Shown: one piece after another, positions 27,056-35,417 of the stretch
Position numbering within the stretch: the first letter of the stretch is position 1
How the letters are laid out: every line of letters begins with the position of its first letter
Source: MS024-2A sp010031465
GTDB taxonomy: Bacteria > Bacteroidota > Bacteroidia > Flavobacteriales > Flavobacteriaceae
Direction: 5' to 3'
Assembly: GCA_049446615.1 (NCBI GenBank)
Contig: JBMTQW010000001.1
Location: forward strand, 1-64,000
Length of the DNA: 64,000 nucleotides
Notes under the pieces: generated by a model
What the model saw: the letters and a program-made list of their open reading frames with translations, nothing else
Databases searched by the model: none
Told to the model about the DNA's origin: nothing
Translations under genes and position numbers: made by a program

Positions 27056-27967
27056 ATGAAATTTGCAACACATACTGTAATGACCCAAATCTTAGACGCT
27101 CTGTTTGCTGTATATGCCCAACGAGTGCCTGATGTTAAAAAAATAACCCAAGCTATGGTGGACAAAGGATTGGTAAGCAGTCAAGCGGATATCATAAATG
27201 ACCATGTGGCCTTTCGTACCATGGGAGTCAAGAATTTGGGAATTGCCTCGTTTGAAAAGATTTTTTTAGCTCATGGATATGAAAAAAGAGACTCTTTTTA
27301 TTTTGAAGTGAAAAAATTAGATGCCAATTGGTATGCCCCACCCACACCCGATTTACCTAGAGTATTTATTAGTGAACTTAAAGTAGATCAATTGTCCAAA
27401 ACCACACAGAAGATTATTTATAAATACACGAATACGGTAAAAAGTGATCCTGTTGATCAGTTGGATGTAATGGATGTTAAAGATGTAGCCACCTATTTTC
27501 AAACTCCTTTATGGGAATTGCCTTCTCTTGAAGATTATGAACATTTATTAACCGAAAGTGAATATGCGGCATGGGTTATCTACAACCGATACTATTTAAA
27601 CCATTACACTATTAGTGTTCATGATTTGCCTCAGGCTTATAATACACTCGAACCCTTTAATTCCTTTTTAACATCTATCGGGATTCAACTGAATACCTCT
27701 GGAGGGGAGATTAAAACAAGTGGCGATGGTCTTTTACGTCAATCAAGTTCTCTTGCCAATCAAGTGCTAGCTACTTTTAAAGAGGGAGCCACTAAGTCAA
27801 TCGCTGGAAGTTATGTGGAATTTGCTGAGCGCAAGCCCCTTCCTGAATTCAATCATTTAAATCAAAAGGACCTTAAACGAGAACATCGAAGAGAGGGTTT
27901 TGAAACCGCAAACGCAGACCGTATTTTTGAAAGTACATTTACAACACAACTAAATCAAAAAGGATGA
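27056..27967 (+). CDS. 2-oxoadipate dioxygenase/decarboxylase (HglS-like, DUF1338)
   Basis: The 303-residue protein has the DHVAFRTMG motif (H50, R54), NHYTISVHDL (H183) and YVEFAERKPLP (E255). These are the probable two-His-one-Glu iron site and substrate arginine, by analogy with Pseudomonas putida HglS. HglS converts 2-oxoadipate to D-2-hydroxyglutarate with O2 and two decarboxylations. The gene sits between a lysine-dehydrogenase-like gene and an ALDH7 gene, with its TGA overlapping the next ATG (ATGA). The family call is strong; the reaction is inferred from characterised members and the context. Confidence 0.88.
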   Translation: MKFATHTVMTQILDALFAVYAQRVPDVKKITQAMVDKGLVSSQADIINDHVAFRTMGVKNLGIASFEKIFLAHGYEKRDSFYFEVKKLDANWYAPPTPDLPRVFISELKVDQLSKTTQKIIYKYTNTVKSDPVDQLDVMDVKDVATYFQTPLWELPSLEDYEHLLTESEYAAWVIYNRYYLNHYTISVHDLPQAYNTLEPFNSFLTSIGIQLNTSGGEIKTSGDGLLRQSSSLANQVLATFKEGATKSIAGSYVEFAERKPLPEFNHLNQKDLKREHRREGFETANADRIFESTFTTQLNQKG

Positions 27968-29499
27968 TGGATATCAAGACTTTGCTTGAAGAATTAGGAA
28001 TACAAAAAAACCAAAAAGGATGTACCCAAGGTAACCTTTGGTATGGTTCAGGACCAGAAATCATCTCCTACAGTCCCGTAAACGACAAAGAAATTGGCCG
28101 TTTACAAGGCGCTAGTCCTGAAGATTATGAAAGTGTGATTGAAACCGCGACAGAAGCTTTTGAGGTTTTTAGAAAATGGCCTGCCCCAAAGCGAGGAGAG
28201 CTTGTGCGTCAAATGGGAAATAAGCTTAGAGAAAAGAAAAGTGCTCTGGGCCAATTGGTGTCATGGGAAATGGGTAAGTCCTTACAAGAGGGCTTGGGCG
28301 AAGTACAAGAAATGATTGATATCTGTGATTTTGCCGTTGGATTATCTCGTCAATTACATGGATTTACAATGACCTCTGAACGTCCTTCTCATCGTCTTTT
28401 TGAGCAATACCACCCCTTGGGAATCGTAGGCATCATTTCTGCGTTTAACTTTCCGGTTGCCGTGTGGAGTTGGAATACGGCGATTGCGTGGGTATGTGGT
28501 AATGTTTGTGTATGGAAACCCAGTGAAAAAACACCTTTATGTAGTATAGCCTGTCAAAACATAGTAGCCGAAGTACTGCAAGAAAACAACCTTCCACAAG
28601 GAATTTCTTCAGTGGTTAACGGAAATGCGGCAGTAGGAAAGTGGTTGGCCGAAGACCATCGGGTAGCCTTAGTGTCAGCTACAGGTTCCACTCGAATGGG
28701 GAAAGATGTTGCACAACGAGTTGCTGCGCGTTTAGGAAAATCGCTTCTTGAATTGGGAGGCAATAATGCCATTATTATTACTCCCCATGCTGATATTGAA
28801 TTGGCTATTCGCGCTGCTGTTTTCGGAGCAGTAGGAACATGCGGCCAACGCTGTACTTCTACACGCCGTTTAATAGTACATGAATCTATAGTGGAAACTT
28901 TTACCACTGCATTAAAAAAAGCCTACGGTCAGTTGAGAATCGGAAACCCCTTAGATGAAAAAAATCACGTAGGTCCCCTAATTGATGCTGAAGCTGTTAC
29001 CCTATTTGAAGAAGCTTGCAAAAAAGTGGAAAATCAAGGGGGGAAATGGATTGTTAAGGGTGCTGTTCTTGATTCCAAATCCTTAGGAAGTCATTGCTAT
29101 GTAAAGCCGGCTGTGGCTCTTATCGATTCAAATGCTGAAGTAGTACAAGAAGAAACCTTTGCGCCTTTATTGTATGTGCTGCCTTATAAAGGAACAATAG
29201 AAGATGCTTTAACAATTCAAAATGACGTAAAGCAAGGACTGTCTTCTTCCATCATGTCACTTAATGTAAGGGAAACCGAAACCTTTTTGTCTCATTGGGG
29301 GAGTGATTGCGGAATTGCCAATGTAAATATTGGAACTTCAGGGGCTGAAATCGGAGGCGCTTTTGGTGGTGAAAAAGAAACGGGTGGAGGCAGAGAAAGT
29401 GGTTCAGATGCTTGGAAAGCCTACATGAGAAGACAAACCAATACTGTTAATTTTTCAACAGAAATTCCTCTTGCTCAGGGAATTGTATTTGATTTGTAA
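27964..29499 (+). CDS. amaB: 2-aminoadipate semialdehyde dehydrogenase (ALDH7 family)
   Basis: The 511-residue protein is close to antiquitin (ALDH7A1): it has GIISAFNFPVAVWSWN, LLELGGNNAI with catalytic Glu263 and GQRCTSTRR with catalytic Cys297. It also has the Glu/Ser-rich end typical of the family (GGGRESGSDAWKAYMRR). ALDH7 enzymes oxidise alpha-aminoadipate semialdehyde to alpha-aminoadipate with NAD+. The start overlaps the hglS-like stop by 4 bases and a second ATG directly follows (codon 2). Neighbours support a lysine catabolic role. The symbol follows the Pseudomonas name. Confidence 0.9.
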   Translation: MMDIKTLLEELGIQKNQKGCTQGNLWYGSGPEIISYSPVNDKEIGRLQGASPEDYESVIETATEAFEVFRKWPAPKRGELVRQMGNKLREKKSALGQLVSWEMGKSLQEGLGEVQEMIDICDFAVGLSRQLHGFTMTSERPSHRLFEQYHPLGIVGIISAFNFPVAVWSWNTAIAWVCGNVCVWKPSEKTPLCSIACQNIVAEVLQENNLPQGISSVVNGNAAVGKWLAEDHRVALVSATGSTRMGKDVAQRVAARLGKSLLELGGNNAIIITPHADIELAIRAAVFGAVGTCGQRCTSTRRLIVHESIVETFTTALKKAYGQLRIGNPLDEKNHVGPLIDAEAVTLFEEACKKVENQGGKWIVKGAVLDSKSLGSHCYVKPAVALIDSNAEVVQEETFAPLLYVLPYKGTIEDALTIQNDVKQGLSSSIMSLNVRETETFLSHWGSDCGIANVNIGTSGAEIGGAFGGEKETGGGRESGSDAWKAYMRRQTNTVNFSTEIPLAQGIVFDL

Positions 29500-29503
29500 T
29501 TAA

Positions 29504-30169
29504 ATGATACAAAATCTTCCCCTTGTAGGACTGCTCATCATCGGCATTACGGCTTTAATAAGCTATAAAGGATTTAGGGACGACTCTTTTTTTACTGCCT
29601 ACAGTTTTCAAATTAATAAAATCCGTTCAGGATCCTATTTACGACTTCTAAGCTCAGGGTTTTTACACGTGGGTACCTCTCATTTATTATTCAACATGAT
29701 AACCCTTTATTTTTTTATTGGTATTGTGGTGTATGCTTTAGGCACTTTTTCCTTTTTAGCCTTGTATTTTGGGAGCTTGATCGCGGGTAATCTTTTTGGA
29801 TACGGCTATCATTACAATGATCCTTATTATACCGCTGTTGGTGCGAGCGGTGCCGTTACCGGAGTCCTGTTCAGTGCCTTGTTATTGTATCCCGAAATTG
29901 AATTATTCCTCTTTTTTATTCCGATTCCGATTCCCGGATATCTGTTTGGAATAGGATATATTCTGTACACATTATACGGGATGAAATCTCAAAAAGACAC
30001 CATTGGACATACAGCCCATTTTGGAGGAGCAATAGGAGGTATTGTAATTACCTTATTGTTAAAGCCCGAGGTTCTTGACGAAGCTACATTAATGCTTGCC
30101 GTTTTGAGTGTGGCTACCTTAGCTGCAGGAGTAATGCTGTACAGAGAACAGCAAAAGAAAAGAAATTAA
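29504..30169 (+). CDS. Rhomboid-family intramembrane serine protease
   Basis: The 221-residue protein has about six hydrophobic helices. It has an HLLFNM motif (HxxxN) near residue 59, the catalytic serine motif GASGAVTG near 113-120 and the catalytic histidine in HTAHFGGAIGG near residue 170. It cleaves membrane proteins within or near their transmembrane segments. It starts 4 bases after the ALDH7 stop, probably as a passenger of the same transcript, with no clear metabolic link. Its stop overlaps the convergent TlpA-like gene by 4 bases. Confidence 0.92.
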   Translation: MIQNLPLVGLLIIGITALISYKGFRDDSFFTAYSFQINKIRSGSYLRLLSSGFLHVGTSHLLFNMITLYFFIGIVVYALGTFSFLALYFGSLIAGNLFGYGYHYNDPYYTAVGASGAVTGVLFSALLLYPEIELFLFFIPIPIPGYLFGIGYILYTLYGMKSQKDTIGHTAHFGGAIGGIVITLLLKPEVLDEATLMLAVLSVATLAAGVMLYREQQKKRN

Positions 30170-31278
30170 AGTTTTCCTAAAAGCTCTTGAACTTTACGTT
30201 CTAATTCTATGCCTCGCAGATCACGCGAAACGATTATACCGTTTTCATCAACAATAAAAGTAGCGGGAATTGCGCTCACATTATAAAGCCGGGCAATGGG
30301 ATCGTTCCAAAACTCAAGATTTGAAACATGCTCCCAAGTCAATCCATCATCTGCAATTGCCTGAATCCATTTAGGTTTTGTTTTATCTAAAGACACCCCT
30401 ACAATTCGAAGTCCATCGTTTTTATGTTCGTTGTACAACCGAACCAAATTAGGGTTTTCAATACGGCAGGGGCGACACCAACTTGCCCAAAAATCGATTA
30501 TGGTCACTTTTCCAAGGGATTCGTTCAAAGCCAGTCTATTTCCCTCAGGGTCCGGACCTTCAAATAAGGGAGCTGCTTGACCTACTTCTGCTTTTTCAGG
30601 CACATTTAGTATGCCGCTAATACTGCGACCAGAATCTGTGTTTTTAATACGCTCTGAAAGACCGTCATACAATTCTTTAGCTTCTCCTGTGGGGAGTGTT
30701 TTATTTGCTACAAAACGTTCTAAAATCAAAATCGAAATAAACGAATCAGGAGAGGATCGAATAAAATCCAATTCGTATTCTTGAATTTGTAACCGTACTT
30801 CTTGATATTGATCTTGTAAGTCTTGGGCTGCTAAAGTGTCTTTTAAAATCAGGGCCTGTTGAAGATCATTTCCTATCGCATTTAAAGAAGTAATATAAAC
30901 CTTGGTTTCGGATTTATACTGCATAAAGTCATCATTTGAAATGGTTCCCATCGCTTTTGAAGCGACCAAACTGTCTTTAAAAATCTCAACATCAAGTGTA
31001 CCTCCTTCAACAACAAAAGGAAAAGTGCCTTGAAGGCCTTCAACTTGTAAAAAATGTACGTTAGGCTCTTCTACTTCAAACGTCAATTCAAATTTTCCTT
31101 CAGAAACGGTTAGGGTATCCATTACCTGGGGTTGATTGTTGGCGTCTGCTTTGATATGGAATATTTTACTTCCATTATCTAAATCTGAAGTTCCCTTAAT
31201 TTTTAAGGAATTTGAACCGTTTTGGCAGGCTATAATAGAAAATGCAACAAAAAGGGGAAGTGCAAAATATCGGATCAT
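30166..31278 (-). CDS. TlpA-like thiol-disulfide oxidoreductase lipoprotein with DUF4369
   Basis: The 370-residue protein begins with a lipoprotein signal ending SIIAC (Cys18). A DUF4369 domain follows (about 25-120), then a helical linker and a C-terminal thioredoxin-fold domain with the redox motif WCRPC (C268, C271). A cis-proline-like stretch SAIPATFIVD comes near residue 335. It reduces disulfides on periplasmic proteins, anchored to a membrane. It is divergent from the YdiJ-like gene and separates it from the lysine genes. Confidence 0.9.
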   Translation of the reverse strand: MIRYFALPLFVAFSIIACQNGSNSLKIKGTSDLDNGSKIFHIKADANNQPQVMDTLTVSEGKFELTFEVEEPNVHFLQVEGLQGTFPFVVEGGTLDVEIFKDSLVASKAMGTISNDDFMQYKSETKVYITSLNAIGNDLQQALILKDTLAAQDLQDQYQEVRLQIQEYELDFIRSSPDSFISILILERFVANKTLPTGEAKELYDGLSERIKNTDSGRSISGILNVPEKAEVGQAAPLFEGPDPEGNRLALNESLGKVTIIDFWASWCRPCRIENPNLVRLYNEHKNDGLRIVGVSLDKTKPKWIQAIADDGLTWEHVSNLEFWNDPIARLYNVSAIPATFIVDENGIIVSRDLRGIELERKVQELLGKL

Positions 31279-31364
31279 AATAAAAAATATATGCTAAATT
31301 AATCAAATGGAGGGAAATGAAAAACTTATCTTAATTTTAGGGCAACTTATGAAATTAGGAGCCT

Positions 31365-34283
31365 TTGCAATCTCATCCCTTACATTCTAAACTCACCACT
31401 TTAAATTCTAAGCTAGCTGGAACAATTAAATGGGATCGACTTCACCAGTATCTTTACGCAACAGATGCCTCTGTATACAAGCGAAATCCCTTAGCTGTGG
31501 CCTTTCCAAAGGGAAAAAATGATTTGCAAGAAATTATTGCCTTTGCACAGCAGCATAAAATTGGACTTATTCCGAGAACCGCCGGAACCTCTCTAGCAGG
31601 TCAGTGTGTAGGTGAAGGTATTGTGGTTGATGTTTCAAAACATTTTACTGAAATTTTAAAAATTGATCCTAAACAGAATACGGTGACCGTTCAGCCCGGT
31701 GTAAATCGAGATGCGTTGAATCAGGTGTTAGCGCCTTTAGATCTTTTTTTCGGTCCCAATACATCCACCTCACAGTATTGTTTACTAGGCGGAATGTTGG
31801 GAAACAATTCTTCGGGAACAACCTCAATTCGCTATGGGGTAACACGTGACAAGGTCATTGCAGTTGAGGCACTGCTTAGTGATGGATCAGAAGTGGTATT
31901 TAAACCTTGTACAGCATCTGAAATAAAAGAAAAAGCAGCCTTACCCACTTTAGAAGGTGAAATTTACCGCCAATTAGAAGAAATGCTATCTGACCCTAAA
32001 ACACAAGAAGGAATTAGAAACGAATTCCCTGAGGCCAGTATCCACAGAAGAAATACAGGATATGCTCTTGATGTTTTAATTGACCAAAGACCCTTTACTT
32101 CTGATGGTTCGCTTTTTAATATTTCAAAACTACTTGCCGGAAGTGAAGGTACCCTGGCGATTACAACAGCCATAACATTTGCTTTAGAACCCCTTCCCCC
32201 TAAGCACAGTGCTATGCTTGCCTTGCATTTTAAAAGTATTCATGATGCAATGAATGCGGTTGTTCCTGTAATGGAGCATCATTTGTACACCTGTGAATTG
32301 ATTGATAAAACCATTTTAGATTGCACGAAAGGACACCCGGGTTTTAAAGAACATCGCTTTTTTATTCAAGGAGACCCTAAAGCCATATTGTTACTTGAGT
32401 TACGGAATAATGATAAAGAAATTCTTGCCTCTGATTTACAAAAATTAGAAGCCACAGTGGCCGCTTCTGGCTGGAGTTATGCGGCAGTACCCCTTTGGGA
32501 TGAAGCCATTGATAAAGCTAATGCTCTTCGACATGCGGGGTTGGGTTTATTGGGAAATATGATTGGTGATCAAAAAGCCGTTGCCTGCATAGAAGATACA
32601 GCAGTACCCTTACCCAAATTAGCAGATTATATAGATGAATTTGAACACCTCATGCTTTCTTTTGATCAGAATGTGGTGTATTATGCTCATGCAGGAGCAG
32701 GGGAATTGCATTTGCGTCCCATTCTCAATCTCAAAACAAAAGAGGGTGTACGCGATTTTAGAGCAATTACAGAAGCTGTAGCACGATTAGTGAAGAAATA
32801 CAACGGATCATTAAGTGGAGAACACGGTGATGGCATTGTACGCTCTGAATTTATTCCCATTGTAGTTGGCCAGGAAAATTATAATCGATTTAAACAAATT
32901 AAAACCTTGTTTGATCCCAATGGGATATTCAATCCAGGGAAAATTGTAGATCCCTATCCCATGGATGAACAAATGCGAACATCAATTGCAAGCACTCCTG
33001 AATTTGAAACCGCGTTTGATTTTAGTGCAGATCAAGGAATTTATCGAGCGGCAGAAAAATGTAATGGTGCTGGCGCTTGCCGATCAACACTTCCCAAAGG
33101 CACTCTTTGTCCAAGTTATCGTGCAACAAAAGAGGAAAAGCACAACACAAGAGGTAGAGCAAATGTATTGCGAGAGGTCCTTTCCAACCAAAAAAGTCCA
33201 AATGCCTTTGATGATGCCGATTTAAAAGACGTGTTTGATCTCTGCTTAAGTTGTAAAGCCTGCGCAACAGAATGTCCGAGCAGTGTTGACATAGCCACAT
33301 ATAAAGCGGAATTTTTGTATCAATACCACAAATCAAACCCTCGTTCATTACGGGATAGGTTGTTTGCTTTTTCCGGAAAATTGAGCAAGAAAAATCAATC
33401 CATACGGGGTTTACATAATTTTATGTTAACTCAACCCTTGCTTTCATCACTAATAAAAAAGGGAATCGGGATTGCCAAAGAACGATCCTTGCCCAAATTA
33501 GAAAAGTCTTTGTACCCTTCCATCACCCAAAGCGAATCCCGGCCATTTCAAAAAAAGGTTTATGTTTATTTGGATGAGTTTACCAATTACCATGAAACAG
33601 AAATTGGAAAAGAAGCCCTACTTCTTTTAAAGGCCTTAGGGTATAATGTAACTGTATTGCCTCCCTCAGAAAGTGGAAGAACCTATATTTCAAAAGGGTT
33701 TCTAGAAGAGGCAAAGAAATGTGCAGACGCCAATATTCTCAAATACCATCCTTTGCTTTCTGAAGAAATCCCTCTTATTGGGATTGAACCGTCGGCCATT
33801 TATACCTTTACCGATGAATACATCAAATTATCAAGTTATCCCAACAAAGCTAAAGAAGTAGCCCAGCATTGTTATTTGATCGAGGCCTTTTTAGCCCAAG
33901 AAATTGAGAAAGGAGTTCTTAAGCCCTCCCTTTTTCATTTAGAAAAAAAGGAAGTTAAAATTCACGCACATTGTTATCAAAAGGCCTTAGGGAGCCCAGC
34001 CGATACGTTTAAAATTTTGTCGCTTCCCACCAATTATACTGTTCGCTTAATGAATACAGGATGTTGCGGTATGGCGGGATCGTTTGGTTTTGAAAAAGAA
34101 CATTATAAAATTAGTCAGTTGGTGGGTGAAGAACGTCTTTTTCCTTCAATTCGAAAAGCAAATCAAGAACTTATCATTGCCGCAAACGGAACCAGTTGTC
34201 GACATCAAATTCAGGAAGGTACAGGACGCAAAAGCCTCCATCCGGTGCAGATTCTCTATCGGGCTTTGCAGAAAAAAACTTAA
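31365..34283 (+). CDS. FAD-linked oxidase with Fe-S and CCG domains, YdiJ-like (D-2-hydroxyglutarate dehydrogenase type), TTG start
   Basis: The 972-residue protein has an FAD-binding type 4 domain (PRTAGTSLAGQC, then GGMLGNNSSGT) and an FAD-linked oxidase C-terminal domain ending GEHGDGIVRSEF. It also has a ferredoxin-like domain with CLSCKACATECP near residue 627 and a CCG domain with GCCGMAGSFGFEKEH near residue 895. This is the YdiJ architecture; characterised YdiJ enzymes oxidise D-2-hydroxyglutarate. An in-frame TAG at 31356 blocks any upstream start and no in-frame ATG comes early, so TTG at 31365, with AGGAG 3 bases before it, is the likely start. Substrate is inferred from family and the nearby hglS-like gene. 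Confidence 0.87.
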   Translation: MQSHPLHSKLTTLNSKLAGTIKWDRLHQYLYATDASVYKRNPLAVAFPKGKNDLQEIIAFAQQHKIGLIPRTAGTSLAGQCVGEGIVVDVSKHFTEILKIDPKQNTVTVQPGVNRDALNQVLAPLDLFFGPNTSTSQYCLLGGMLGNNSSGTTSIRYGVTRDKVIAVEALLSDGSEVVFKPCTASEIKEKAALPTLEGEIYRQLEEMLSDPKTQEGIRNEFPEASIHRRNTGYALDVLIDQRPFTSDGSLFNISKLLAGSEGTLAITTAITFALEPLPPKHSAMLALHFKSIHDAMNAVVPVMEHHLYTCELIDKTILDCTKGHPGFKEHRFFIQGDPKAILLLELRNNDKEILASDLQKLEATVAASGWSYAAVPLWDEAIDKANALRHAGLGLLGNMIGDQKAVACIEDTAVPLPKLADYIDEFEHLMLSFDQNVVYYAHAGAGELHLRPILNLKTKEGVRDFRAITEAVARLVKKYNGSLSGEHGDGIVRSEFIPIVVGQENYNRFKQIKTLFDPNGIFNPGKIVDPYPMDEQMRTSIASTPEFETAFDFSADQGIYRAAEKCNGAGACRSTLPKGTLCPSYRATKEEKHNTRGRANVLREVLSNQKSPNAFDDADLKDVFDLCLSCKACATECPSSVDIATYKAEFLYQYHKSNPRSLRDRLFAFSGKLSKKNQSIRGLHNFMLTQPLLSSLIKKGIGIAKERSLPKLEKSLYPSITQSESRPFQKKVYVYLDEFTNYHETEIGKEALLLLKALGYNVTVLPPSESGRTYISKGFLEEAKKCADANILKYHPLLSEEIPLIGIEPSAIYTFTDEYIKLSSYPNKAKEVAQHCYLIEAFLAQEIEKGVLKPSLFHLEKKEVKIHAHCYQKALGSPADTFKILSLPTNYTVRLMNTGCCGMAGSFGFEKEHYKISQLVGEERLFPSIRKANQELIIAANGTSCRHQIQEGTGRKSLHPVQILYRALQKKT

Positions 34284-34312
34284 GGGGCAAAGTCTATCCC
34301 AAACATATCCTT

Positions 34313-34320
34313 TATCTTTG
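34313..34320 (+). promoter_or_regulatory. Bacteroidota -7 promoter-like box for aroC
   Basis: TATCTTTG matches TAnnTTTG exactly and ends 16 bases before the aroC ATG. No TTG is seen at the -33 distance. It could allow aroC to be transcribed apart from the preceding oxidase gene. Confidence 0.4.
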
Positions 34321-34336
34321 GATTTTAATTTTGAAA

Positions 34337-35401
34337 ATGGCAGCAAATTCATTTGGCATCTTATACCGACTCACAACTTTCGGAGAATCTCATGGTCCTG
34401 CGATAGGTGGAGTTATTGATGGATGTCCTGCAGGAGTTACTCTTGATTTTGAGGCTATCCAGAAGGATTTAGATCGACGTAAACCGGGACAGTCTGCTAT
34501 AGTAACCCAACGGAAAGAACCGGATGAAGTTGAATTCTTGTCGGGTATTTTTGAGGGAAAAACAACCGGAACTCCAATCGGTTTTTGCATTCGAAATACG
34601 AATCAAAAATCACAGGATTACAGTCATATTAAACAACAATACCGACCTTCACATGCGGATTATGTGTACGATGAAAAGTACGGATTTCGCGATTATCGAG
34701 GAGGAGGAAGAAGTTCTGCCCGTGAAACTGCCAGTAGAGTAGTGGCAGGAGCTATTGCAAAACAATTTCTCAATCCCATTACTATACAAGCGTATGTTTC
34801 AGCTGTAGGTAGCTTACAATTAGAAAAGAGTCCGGATCAGCTGGATTTATCTTTAGCTGAACAAAACATCGTTCGTTGCCCTGACCCACAACTTGCTGTT
34901 CAAATGGAAGAATACATTAAACAAGTGCGTAAGGAAGGTGACACGGTAGGTGGGGTGGTCAGTTGTGTAATTAAAAATGTACCTAAGGGATTAGGTGCTC
35001 CCGTTTTTGATAAGCTACATGCCGTTTTAGGTCACGCCATGCTATCAATCAATGCAGTAAAAGGGTTTGAATACGGAAGTGGTTTTGAGGGTATTAAAAT
35101 GAAAGGGAGTGAGCATAATGATCTTTACCACAAAGACGGAACTACTTTAACCAACCGCTCAGGAGGGGTACAAGGAGGAATATCAAACGGGATGGACATC
35201 TATTTTAATGTCGCTTTTAAACCTGTAGCTACAATTATGCAAAAACAAGAAGCGCTAACCCATGAAGGTGAGCTAGTCGAAATGCAAGGCAAAGGTCGGC
35301 ACGATCCCTGTGTGGTCCCCAGAGCAGTTCCTATTGTGGAGGCTATGGCAGCATTAGTATTGGCTGATTTTACCCTTCTCAAACGAGCAGATAAACTTTA
35401 A
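34337..35401 (+). CDS. aroC: Chorismate synthase
   Basis: The protein from ATG at 34337 has 354 residues, the normal AroC length. It has FGILYRLTTFGESHGPAIGG at the N-terminus, GGGRSSARETASRVVAG near residue 115, AVLGHAMLSINAVKGFEYGSGF near 230 and the C-terminal VVPRAVPIVEAM. It forms chorismate from EPSP using reduced FMN. An open frame extends 47 codons upstream to 34196, but that extension overlaps the oxidase gene and is unlike AroC, so the shorter start is chosen. Confidence 0.97.
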   Translation: MAANSFGILYRLTTFGESHGPAIGGVIDGCPAGVTLDFEAIQKDLDRRKPGQSAIVTQRKEPDEVEFLSGIFEGKTTGTPIGFCIRNTNQKSQDYSHIKQQYRPSHADYVYDEKYGFRDYRGGGRSSARETASRVVAGAIAKQFLNPITIQAYVSAVGSLQLEKSPDQLDLSLAEQNIVRCPDPQLAVQMEEYIKQVRKEGDTVGGVVSCVIKNVPKGLGAPVFDKLHAVLGHAMLSINAVKGFEYGSGFEGIKMKGSEHNDLYHKDGTTLTNRSGGVQGGISNGMDIYFNVAFKPVATIMQKQEALTHEGELVEMQGKGRHDPCVVPRAVPIVEAMAALVLADFTLLKRADKL

Positions 35402-35417
35402 TTTACCCACAATCTTC

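Noticed and set aside
33022..33348. Minus-strand open frame of 108 codons inside the YdiJ-like gene
   Set aside because: It overlaps the Fe-S domain of a strong coding sequence and has no independent support.
34196..34336. 47-codon upstream extension of aroC
   Set aside because: It overlaps the preceding oxidase gene and encodes residues unlike chorismate synthase; ATG at 34337 gives the normal length.
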